Below are positions 1 through 10,130 of a stretch of DNA of 64,000 bases, piece after piece. This DNA is from Pipra filicauda. Its lineage: Eukaryota > Chordata > Aves > Passeriformes > Pipridae. The notes beneath the pieces are model-generated. The model searched no databases and had not been told where the DNA came from. It worked only from the letters and a program-made list of their open reading frames with translations. The stretch lies in NCBI RefSeq assembly GCF_003945595.2, contig NW_024104532.1, positions 6,447,501 to 6,511,500 on the forward strand. The letters run 5' to 3'. The stretch's first letter is position 1. Each line of letters opens with the position of its first letter. The translations under genes were made by a program, and so were the position numbers.

Positions 1-1198
1 GGAGAAGGCACAGTTGTTGGGTCAGACTTTACTACTTTTTTTTTCTGATCTATTGAAACCTGCCATGGTTTTCAACCCTTTTTGTGTTCTGCTACTGACA
101 TATTGCACAGGAGTGACTCTGGCTTCCTGAGATAATTTATCTTTCTGCTATTTCCCTTGACTCTGTAACTTTGTCATTTTCCTTCAAGGGTTTTATTTAC
201 TTTGGAGTTGTTTATACAGCAGGCAACTTTTTTTTCCACTTTCATTCGTATCCATCAGATCATTTTTCGTTGAGCTTACAAGAAGAGTTTTTCCTTTGAC
301 CCTAAAGATGAAGGGTTACTGTTTCAGCCAGTATTTCTGGTAGAGCTTCCTCCCCTAGGAATTTTCTAAAGGAATGAGCTTACAGTATGACTGCCAACAT
401 TAAATATCCAACCTGGAAGGACTGCTTGAAAGTAAAAGACCCTTGGCTGCTGTTTCTCCTTCTCTCTCCCTTTTTTCAAAGAGAGAAGTAATAAAAGTTC
501 TGTCTGTTTGACTACCTGCAGAAAGCTAAAATACCTGGGTGATCTGAGGTGAAAAATACTGGAGAGACTAATGAGCTAGGCGTGGAAGTGTCTTGAGGTG
601 ATGTAGGTTGTAATGTCTTAGATCACCAGTGCCTTTTCTCCTTGCTGACACTTCACAGAAGCATCAAATGCTGCCTGTAGAACTTGTCAAACCTCTAAGA
701 GAGAAGTAAAAAGGTAGTAATTAGATCTTAATCCTCCATGTGACACTTACTAGACAGTAAATAGAGATTTTACAAGACATACTTGGATTTTCAACTGGGA
801 GTTAGTGTGGCACTAAGATACCAATAGATAGTTGGTTTTGCTAATACACAGAATCCAAGGAAAGATTTTTGTCAAATGGGATACAGCAGTGTCTTTGAAC
901 AGTCTGCTTTAATTTATAGTTCAGACTTCCTTTTGTCATCTTCATTCATGCTATGCCTTTATTACCAAACTTGAACACGACTTCCCTGTGCCATAGATGC
1001 TCCTGAAGAACCTATCCAGCAGGTAATATAACATACCTATGGTCTCCATATCATGACCTTACGAATAGATAAGCAATAGGACTACTTTTCAAGTCTAGTG
1101 TAGCCCAACCCCTGTTTGGGTTGCAGTTTCTCTCATTTCTGCTTGTAATTTCTCAGAGGCCCTTTCTAGCATATAAGCTTTGTGGCATGTGCTGTTTG
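1..1198. other. AT-rich non-coding DNA, nothing identified
   Basis: Unique-looking, CpG-poor sequence with short T runs. No repeat family, plausible exon or RNA gene was recognised here. The open frames are short and lack splice context. Confidence 0.6.
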
Positions 1199-1212
1199 GT
1201 TGCCATAGCAAC
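1199..1212. promoter_or_regulatory. RFX X-box-like palindrome
   Basis: The 14 bases GTTGCCATAGCAAC form two facing half-sites (GTTGCC and its complement-like GCAAC). This closely matches the known RFX-factor X-box, whose ideal form differs here by one central base. RFX factors bind such sites at ciliary and immune gene promoters and enhancers. Seen: the motif and its dyad symmetry. Inferred: binding. No CpG island or promoter accompanies it, so a distal element or a chance match are both possible. Confidence 0.4.
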
Positions 1213-4200
1213 AAATATCTAGCTACTTGATTGTTCTGTTGCTGGTTTGACTTCTGTTTTCTTATACCTTGCCCATCACTATTATGTTAATTCCCCTTAA
1301 CAGCATAGGACTGATTTATTTTAGCATCAGACCTTCCCTTGAAGCACCTGAAGGCTCAGTCCTGGCTTTCTTGTTTGCTGCAGGATCGAGCTTGGGCTGT
1401 TGGTCACAAAGAAAGAGGAGTCAGTGGGTCCTGTCCTTTATCAACAGGGTTTTGCTTTTTACTAGCAGTTCTCTGATAGACATTTATTCTCCAAATACAT
1501 TTTGTGAAATATTGTCTTTTTTTCACCTTAAAGAGACCATGGGTTCAGGGCCTTGATCTTAATGCTTGGAAGCTCCTTTGAACTCTCCCTGTGTCCCAAC
1601 CTGTAGTGGAGCACCGGGATGCTGAGATAATTCAGACTACATAAATAGCATAAATAATATCTTGCCAAAAATTACAGCATGGGGAGTTCCCACAGCAAGT
1701 CTTTTGTGTAGATCTATTTACAAGTATGTAAATAGATGCTTTTTTGACAGAGCAAAAATATCCAATATTCTTGTGAAAGGATGACAGAACTAATTTGGCA
1801 AAATGGCCAAATATTTTTCAGTCCTGGACATAAACCTGCCCAAGACTCAGAGTTTTCATTTTGATGGCTTTAGCAAAGTCTACTAATGATCCTGGAAACT
1901 AACTCCAGTCAATTAACTTGTTAGATGCAGCTTGTAGAGGAGAAGAGAATTCAGCCAGAACAAGGCTAATAAACACAGTTACCACCTATGTTATAATATT
2001 ACTATGGTTTTCCAAATCTTCTTAGACAAGTGTATTTGAAAGTTATGTTGCAGAAGTTGAAAAGTTATAATACATACAAAGAAATGATATGTTGCACATA
2101 TATAATCATCAGAGAGAGCTGTTGAAGGAAAGAACTGGTGACATTTTTGTCTTCCAAAGAAGTAGTTCAGCCTTTTTGGCTTCCTGAGGCTGTTGGTGTT
2201 CCTGCAATAGACATGAAGCACGTGTTTAGTGTGTTCTTCCTGCTGCTTGAGGACAATAGTTCAAAATATTCTCTCAGAGCTTTTGATGGTTCTTGTTCTA
2301 GTGGGTAAATTGTCCTTGCTATAACATCTTATTAAGTAGTGCACACAAGATAGGAAAGGGTGACTGTGTTGAATCACTTAATTTAGCAACTGAGCTGGGA
2401 ACAAATGGGAAAAGGGCAGATGTGAATTCTTCTGGAAGAGAATCTGAGCTGTTGCATTCTGGGTGATAAGCCCTTGTTCTGTCTAGGTAGAACTCTTTCA
2501 TTATGAATAAATGGAAAATGTACAAGCAAAAGTATTTCTTGTTTGATCACCAATGATGTATACTCATGTATATTATCTAGATGGTCAAGGGAGGTTTTTT
2601 TTAATTCTTACTTTTTTTTTTAATTCTTTATTACTTTGTCAGAAGGAAAGCATGGCCAGTGGAAGGTCCAAGATCCATTACTTAGTATGGTAGCACCTGA
2701 TGCTTTAATGAGAGGGAGAATTGTTATCTCTTAAGAAGAAGAGAGAGGTCAGGATGAGTCTTCCATATCCTGAGGATATGCTTCAAGCACTGAGTTGATG
2801 GTTAAAGATGCTTCTTGCTCTAATACCAGTTCTATGTTTCTCCTCAGAGAACCGATGTTCCAAAATCCACATTTTGGGATGTAGATTCCATCATTCCTTG
2901 CAAAAAATATCTTGACACTACCTTTTAATCACTTTTTCAGATAGAGAACTAGAACACTGGGAAGTGTTAATGGTGAGACCTTGTCCAGAAAGTAAATCAT
3001 GATAGAATCTTTCCTGCCTCTTCAAATGTGTGCTGAATCTTAATGATTCTAAAAGGGGTTCCTCCTCTGCTGCTCTGTGTCTGAACAAGGCTTTTTCTAA
3101 GTATTGCTCAGCTGTGGCTCAGAAGGATCTATCCAAGACAGGGTTCACTTATATCTTAGATGCATTTGCAAAGTGTAAACCTTTTTGCTTCTAATTTTAA
3201 CCCTTTTAGACAGACAGACAGACAGAAAAGTCTGCTTAAAAGTAATCTCAGAAGCAGCATAATCTAGGAATGTTGTCATTTATTTGCTTTCATATAAGAA
3301 AAGCTTTGTTAATTTTTGCATACCGAATTAATTGCAGTTGTAAAAAACAGACTCCTATGTGACACTTGTGGTGAGATAAACATAAAAATGACTCATTAAA
3401 AACAAAGAAACACACTTGTACTTTAGTGTAGTTAATTGTAGCTGTTGGATCTGGAATATTAAGTTTAGAAAACCTTGTTCTTCATATCACCAGATACCTT
3501 TACTTCACTGTGATCTCACAGATAAATACTTCAGAGACTACAAGGGTTCTTGTATTTTAATACTGGTTACAAGGTATATATAAGGGTGAATTACGAGCTG
3601 TAAAGAAGACATCCAACCTTCAGTCTCCATTTTGAGTGTGAAAACATTTTTCATCTGCTCCTAGCAGGAACTGAAGTAGCTTTCAGAGATGACTGACTTA
3701 TGCTTGAGGTTTTTGTGGGTATTAACAGACTCTTTGGTGGCTTATGTTGCAGTGATCTTGGGAAATAAAATATTCAGGCATTAAGGTGAGATTTCAGGAA
3801 AATTTGAATATCCCATCAATAGGGTGCCAATTACAGCAGTATGTCTGCATGGTAATTTTTTTAATTACTACAGGTATTTAGTTTGGTTGCTTCCCTATGT
3901 ATTTATTTATTGATTTAGGTGTGGCTTCCTTTCCACTGCTCTGGACCAGCCTGACATGCTCTAAATCATTAACCCTGTGCTCCAGGGAATTTACCCTTTT
4001 GTAGCAGCATTTTTGATATTAGATTGGATCCCTTCTGGGCAAAATTTAATTGACTGGATTTCCAGGGGGAGAGTTGGTTCCCTCAGTGTTTCCCTGCTGC
4101 AGCATCATTGTTTCAGCAGCTGATTTAGAAGCCAAGTTTGAGCTGTTATATGAGAGCAGAGGGAGAGCAAGCAGTGAATCAGAGGGCACAGGCTGTGGTT

Positions 4201-5872
4201 TGAAACATAAGCTGATATGTTTCTTCATTTGGGGATGTCTTTGCTCTAAGTGTGCTGGCAATCTATAAGTATTCATATCAATAAAAGCAGCATGAGATGG
4301 ATGAATACAATTTTATAGCACTAGATTGTAGATTACAAGGAAACTTGGAATCCTGTTCATGGTAAGTCATGGACTTAATTTATATAACTGGGGTTGTGAT
4401 TGTCAGCAGGTTCCACCTCTGTGACAGAAACAGAGGGTATTGATGTGTTTTTAATATTACTCATGGCTGTGGAATCACTTTCTACACAAGCAGCCCCTCT
4501 AAATTAGCCTGTTAACAGCTATTTGCTTATTCAGGCTCTGCATTGTCAGTGAGCTCTTCCAGAATCCCCAAAGTCTTCATTGTTAAAATACAGAGCAGTG
4601 ATGAGGAGAGCAGTGGTTGTGGGTGTCCACACACAACTTCCATGAAAACTTGGTTGTTGTACCCCCCCTCATTTGGCATTCTTAGTAACCAAACCCAAGT
4701 GCTCCCTCTTCTATAAATGTTCCACGATAAAGCAAGACTTAAAGTAGAACCCAAAAGAGTCAGAAAGTTCAATCAAATTAGTTAAAGTGTAACAAGGACA
4801 GGAACCCCAGATTTTGGCTTTGTATACCAGGATGTATGTTCCTATTTGCCTTTGTTTAGCAATGGCACTGCCATTCTGTACAGCTCAGGAAGTCCCTGGG
4901 ATCTGCCATAGTCAGTATTAGTTTTTTAGCTATTCAGTGTTTGGACTGTGTGTATATGTACAGGACTGGTGTTTCTAGGAGTATGAATCCATTATTGGAA
5001 AGGCTGATGGAGAAGCAGCATATTGTCTGTACTGCCCCTTTGAGGAAACTGTGATTTTTTTTTTTTCTTTTTAGGATATAAATGGTTCTAGCAGTGTTCT
5101 TAAACTCAAAGAGAATATTAAGAAGGACAGCATAACACAGCAAACCCTTTTTCCCGTGTTTAGATGGATTAGACTCCATCCTTTCCTATCTGAATCTGGG
5201 GTAGTTCTGCTGTTATCTAAAAGCAGTTTTCATTAGAGGAAAAAATGTACATCCAAGTAAAATGTGAAGTTCAAAGTCAGAGTTGAGATAGAGCTGGTTG
5301 TGTCACTTGATCTCTATCTGAATGTTACTGGTGTGATTACCACAGTGCACTGGCTCAGTGGGGAGGGAGGATATGCAGGCGGCAGGCGGGAATTTCATTT
5401 ATTGGGGGAGAAAGTGAAAAATTTCTCAGCAATTACTGTGGGTCTTTACTAGATTTTGCTGAATGGTGCAAATGTGATACTACAAAGCTTTTTTTGGTAG
5501 TTTGATTTCAGGGAAAAGAGAACGTGTGGAGGAGAGAATATGTGGGCATAAAAATGAGCCAGTAATCTTCAAATTTCTCTGTCGAAGGAGTCTGAGGTGT
5601 GGGAAAGCATAGAAACACAAGACTGGGTTTGTTGTTATCCCCCTGCTCCATGGGTCTTGGGAAAGGTGAGAGCAGAACCTGGATCCTGCAGTCTTTAGCT
5701 TCTTTCCATGTTCTGTCACTGGAGTGAGGGAGTGGCACACAATGAGGTGGACTGGAGCAGTCAGGAGCCTTTGTTCTGTGAAGATAAATTCAAGGTAATG
5801 AAAGAGCAAACAATAGCAATCAGAAATTGTGGGGGATTAAAAGAACACTAAAAATTTCTGAAGGTCCAGTAG
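1213..5872. other. AT-rich non-coding DNA with a short microsatellite
   Basis: No gene or interspersed repeat was recognised. It contains a short AGAC-unit microsatellite (3208-3226) and T-rich runs near 2600-2625 and 5055-5072. Two open frames overlap on opposite strands at 4046-4276, which is typical of chance openness in a slightly GC-richer patch. Confidence 0.55.
3208..3226. repeat. (AGAC)n microsatellite, about 4.75 units
   Basis: Perfect AGAC units are repeated over 19 bases. It is short, so length polymorphism is only a possibility. Confidence 0.85.
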
Positions 5873-5945
5873 AAACCCCAAAACAACCACTAAAACCAAC
5901 CAACCAAGCCCTCAAAAACCAAACAACCACCCCCACCCCCCCAAA
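5873..5945. repeat. C/A-rich low-complexity tract
   Basis: One strand is almost entirely A and C for about 70 bases (units such as CCAAC and ACCAAA), ending in a run of C. There is no clean repeat unit. It makes the overlapping frame at 5827-6048 look open with a Pro/Thr/Lys-rich product, which should not be taken as a gene. Confidence 0.75.
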
Positions 5946-6073
5946 GAGTCCATCTGCTTGGGAACTGCTGCTGTGTGACCCAGACTCCAGCTCTGTGAAG
6001 GCTTTCCTCTGCTTTTTCTCTTTGTTTCCCCCTTCTGCATCTCACTGATTGACTACAAACCTGCTCTTTGCAG

Positions 6074-6216
6074 TTCTTATTCTGTCTAGATGTGCCTTGT
6101 CCTGGGAAAGTAAAACGAGCGGGATGTCATTAGGCTGGAGAGGGAAGGACTTGGGAACTTGCCGCAAGCGCACTCGCAAGTGCTGCGGTACAAATAACAC
6201 TCTCACCAGCTTGAAG
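6074..6216 (+). other. Weak candidate exon in a CpG-bearing block
   Basis: A short pyrimidine tract ending in TTTGCAG precedes 6074, and AAG|GTGAGA, a good donor, follows 6216. The enclosed 143 bases are open in one plus-strand frame. An opposite-strand frame (6042-6299) is also open, which weakens the coding case. Four CpGs fall between about 6163 and 6187 although the surrounding kilobases have almost none. The product is not recognisable. It could be an exon of a non-coding transcript, a conserved regulatory element, or neither. Confidence 0.15.
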
Positions 6217-6366
6217 GTGAGAGGGATAAAAACCAGTATCTTATTTACAAAGCCCTTCAGAGAAGTCTCTTGGGACAGATGTAGTTCTTCAGCTAGCAAA
6301 GGTCTTGAATGTTTTCTGAAAAGCCTTCAGATATTTTTTCCAAATAACTCCCATGTCAAGACTTAA

Positions 6367-8421
6367 ATGCTGTTCTGCTTCCCTCCCCATATAACACAAC
6401 CACAGAGAGTTCTTTGAGGCTATCACCTTAAGCTCTGCAACCCCAAATTTTCTGAAAGCTTCCAAATTAGAGGTTTTAGGGTCTCTCCCCCCTGTTATAA
6501 CTTGTGTCAAAGCCCCATCATTTTGCACTAATGCCCATTCCTTTCCTTCCTTTCTTTTACCACAGCAGCTGCGAGATTTGCAGCAAGAAAGGGTGTCACA
6601 TGCTATATCAACTGAGTGAGGTACTTAATATTTTATGAATTTAGGTCCTCGGTGTTCATTTCTCTTGCTCTTTTTATTTTTATTTAGGAAAGCAAACAGT
6701 GTCATTCACGTTGCCTAATGTTTTACAGCAGCAACATCTGTTATATTTTCCCTTTTCTGTTTTTGAGGATATAGGCATATCACGTGGCACTTACAGCTGC
6801 ATTTAACATAAATTACAGCTGATACACAATTTGTATTTCTCTCCCTGACTTCTAAAATAATTGTTAGAGATTAATCCATTTCTTTTCCTCAGTGTAGTTC
6901 TCTTTTTTGCGTTCTTTATGCTTTGCCTCAGATATGAGGTAAACTCAACAGCATTTGAATCAAATGAGAAATGTGCCACAATCAAAATTGGGTAGTATAA
7001 GTTTGTTTACCCTTTTGTATTTTCTGCCATTAGGACTTTTAAGCAGGCTCTCCTAATTTACCACCTCGATTACTGCAGCATCCTTGCAAGCTGCAATCAA
7101 AGCTGTATCAGCCTCTTCCAATGTATATGAAAATGCAACAGCTCTGAACATCTTGCCGATGATGCCTTCTCCTAAATGAACCCCATCTTTATGCCTCATC
7201 AGATTCTTATTTTGTTTTAGCCTTTTTACATCTTCTGCTACTCGGTTTCTTTTCTTATATAATCTTTTATTGCATTGTTCACATTCTTTATACTTCGTTA
7301 ATGGTCATAACCCCTTTCTATTTTTTCCTGCCAGTTAACTGAAGCTTTCTGCCATGTTGCTCTGTTTGGAGGCTTTCTGTGCAGAATCACAGTGTTGCTT
7401 ATCTCATCATTCAAAATCCACACTGAGACCCAGTTCTTCAAGGAAATTCTTCTGTAGTGTTGGTTTTAACAAAGATAATGCAACATTGCAAAACACTTAA
7501 CTTCCCTGGGTAATCATTTAGTCTTGCTGTATTCATGAGAATCTTCCCCTCTGATCTTCTCAAATTGCCTTTTGTTAGGTGACACTTTGAATCACCACGA
7601 AGGTCCTGTTGTGGCGCTGAGCACGCTGCAGGTTTGAGCTCTGTGTTCATTGTGGAGTCAAATTGATACTAATGGTCATAGTCATGGTTTGCAGGTGCTT
7701 GTCTTTATGGGCTCTTCATTGTATGAATTATGTATCTTTGTCTGCTTTATGCTCTTCAGCACTGAAACTAGTAATAGAATTGATACAAGCAGAGAATACT
7801 TATGTTTTAGTAAAAATGAAGTTAGACTCATGAGATGGTAATACTTCAGGATATGAAATGCTTTAATGTAGAAATGTTATTTGTAATTACCTCTGTTTCC
7901 AGGACACTGATTCTAGATTTTTTAGTATACTGTTGAAATACACAGTTGAACTTTTTTATAAGCAATGAGTGAAATCTAAATTTTCTGTGACACTGAAAAA
8001 TGGCATCAGTCAAGGGTGGTTATTTGCAAAATGCATAGTCTGATTTTTGTACCCTCTTGAAGAGAACGCCTGTGAAACTTTCCCTGCTGCTGTACAGGAT
8101 TGGCCTCAGCTAACACTCATCAGTGAACTTTACAGCTCCACAGTGCTCCTTTGGTGCTGCTGCTGCTGCCAGGACTGTTGAGTTGGCATTCATTGTAATA
8201 TGAAGTGAGCAGGAGAATTTCTTGCTTATGACATCCCTTAAATTCAATTAGTGCCCCTTATACCATGGGAGGCCATTGCAATATCTGAAGAGCAGAAAAA
8301 GAAGTAAATTCTTCCAGCCCTCTCCTGTTTGCACTGCTTACTGTTTTCCTAGAGCTCTGCTCTGAATTTAAATTCTGTTCACTGCAAGAGTCACAAAGCA
8401 GCCGTTGTTAGAATGCATTGT
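6367..8421. other. AT-rich non-coding DNA; possible decayed coding remnant on minus strand
   Basis: No repeat family was recognised. On the minus strand, 7304 down to 7056 is an 83-codon frame without stops and without an early ATG, and its translated composition looks protein-like (for example TLEEADTALIAACKDAAVI). I do not recognise the family. A shorter open frame in another register lies just upstream of it on the same strand. Chance openness remains the simplest explanation. A small CTG run occurs near 8156-8170. Confidence 0.3.
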
Positions 8422-8831
8422 TGTCGTGGTGTAACCCCAGCTGGCAACAAAACACCACACAGCCACTTATCCTTCCCCCTCCCAGCATGGAAACCATTGC
8501 TCACCACCAACCAACCCACGCCCAGACAGTCCTGGAGCAGCAGCTCCTGGACAACCTTCCTCCTAGTTTATTGCTGAGCAGGATGCCATGGTTGGGAACA
8601 TCCCTTTGACCTTTTGGGGTCAGCTGTCACAACTGTGTCCCCTCCCAACCTCTTGTGCACCCTCAGTCTGCTTATGGTGGGGTGGGGCAAGGAGCAGCAA
8701 AGTCCCTGACTCTGTGCAAGCACTGCTCAGCAATAACTGTTTTATCAGCAGTGTTCCCAGCCCAAATCCAAAACACAGCCCAGTACCAGCTACTGTGAAG
8801 GAAACAAACTCTACCTCAGCCCTAACCAGCA
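8422..8831 (-). mobile_element. Solo LTR of an avian endogenous retrovirus (degenerate, shortened)
   Basis: The plus-strand text starts with TGTCGTGGTGTAACCCCAG and ends near CTAACCAGCA. Internal segments (8600-8660 and 8690-8830) match, from memory, a long terminal repeat family very common in bird genomes. Its transcriptional orientation is taken as minus because in that family the TATA and polyadenylation elements read on that strand. Here the TATA position (near 8567) is degraded to AATAAAC. The region between about 8460 and 8560 diverges from the form I know, and the copy is about 410 bp, so I infer internal loss. No gag, pol or env sequence adjoins it, so it is a solo LTR. I could not confirm a target-site duplication. 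The open frames at 8418-8848 are by-products of this repeat. Confidence 0.8.
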
Positions 8832-9769
8832 TGCCTGTGAAGAAATAAACAATTCAAGGGGCCTTTTGAGAAGGTGAATAACTTAGCCAGAAAACAAAAC
8901 AACAATAACAAAAGCATGCTGCTGACTGACAATTTATTTCATCCCTCTGAGATGCAAGGAGTTGTTGCGTGCTGAGTGAATATTGATCTGCCCTATACAG
9001 ATAAATGAAATTCCACTTACAATTCTTTGGTTGCTCACTTGTCACCAATTAAAACTGACGAGCATGGTCATGCACCAAAAATATTAATTAATTAGCTCTC
9101 TTCAGTTGCTGGTTATCTGCTGACCCAAGAGATTGTGGGCTGGTTTGTTTGATCTGACCTTTATTCTGTGCAGGAGCTCTTTTCTGGCTCATGTCACTCC
9201 CTTTCTATTACACTTCATGATGATGATGAGAGTAGTAGGGTGTAGCCAGGTGGGAGACAAAACCAATTACTTGTTCCTTCCTTCCCCTACTTCCTTTAAG
9301 TTTTATCTGATCATTAATCATTATCTTTGTGGATATATTGTAGTTGCTGTTCCCCACTACAACCCGCGCTGTCAGTAGTCATATTTAAAAGTTGTGTCTT
9401 TCCCGTGTGTGCAACTATGTAACAAGGTATGAACTGACAAAAAACCATCTGTAATAGAGTAAAAAATGAACTTCTATGTAAAGGATTTGTTCTTTGGATT
9501 ATCAGCTTTCAGAAAGTTACAGGAGTCCTACCAGGAATGTAACCGATTGCCAGAAACTTGGCTGATATTACAGGAAGAGGAGAAAATAAATGACAGAAGG
9601 GAAGCTAGGGAATAAGATCAAAAGGAGCACAGAGTTTTGCTGGGAGGAGGGTCTGGTCAGCAGACCAGCTTGAGTCATCTGCTCTTTTGATGATGTTCCT
9701 ACCCACTGCTGCAGCAGAACTGTAACAGCCTGCAAGGAGCTTGGTCAGTGGAGCATTAAGAAGCAATAA
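8832..9769. other. Non-coding DNA, nothing identified
   Basis: A-rich just after the LTR (8875-8910), then unique-looking sequence with a homeodomain-like TTAATTAATTAG at about 9083-9094 and a short GAT run near 9220-9229. No gene is supported. Confidence 0.5.
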
Positions 9770-10130
9770 TGGCTGTCCTAATAGGAGTCAGGCCTCTGGC
9801 TTCTTACCTTCCCTCAAGATCAGGGGTTCTAAAAATAATGCCTTCACAGACAAGGCAGAGAATAAATAAGGTGACGAGGCTGCATTTTGAGCAGATCCAT
9901 CTGCAAATCCTGAGTGATTCTGCTGACATCCAATTATACAGGTGTAATGGTGATCATCATCCAGGCCTTGATTGGAAAATGACATTTCAGTGTTTTGGCA
10001 GCTCTAAAAATACTGGCATTTCTAGTAGCTGGAGGCCATGAAAATATTGATTCAGCAACAGAATTGTTTCGTAAAGCAGTGATAGTTGGCTGGTTTCTGA
10101 ACTGAAGCATGTTGCTCCAGGCTCCACAGT
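9770..10130. promoter_or_regulatory. Candidate conserved non-coding block with MEF2-type site
   Basis: The block contains CTAAAAATAA at 9829-9838, an exact match to the MEF2 consensus YTAWWWWTAR, and a near match (CTAAAAATAC) near 10003. The sequence is of mixed composition without low-complexity decay. Open frames run on both strands (9769-10041 plus; 9788-9985 and 9934-10143 minus), a common by-product of constrained non-coding DNA. Conservation is inferred from texture only. Confidence 0.25.

Noticed and set aside
5827..6048. Pro/Thr/Lys-rich open frame
   Set aside because: Produced by the C/A-rich low-complexity tract at 5873-5945.
6049..6366. Apparent small secreted Cys-containing protein with a signal-like N-terminus
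   Set aside because: The frame starts with TTG rather than ATG, the first in-frame ATG lies beyond the hydrophobic stretch, and the opposite strand is also open.
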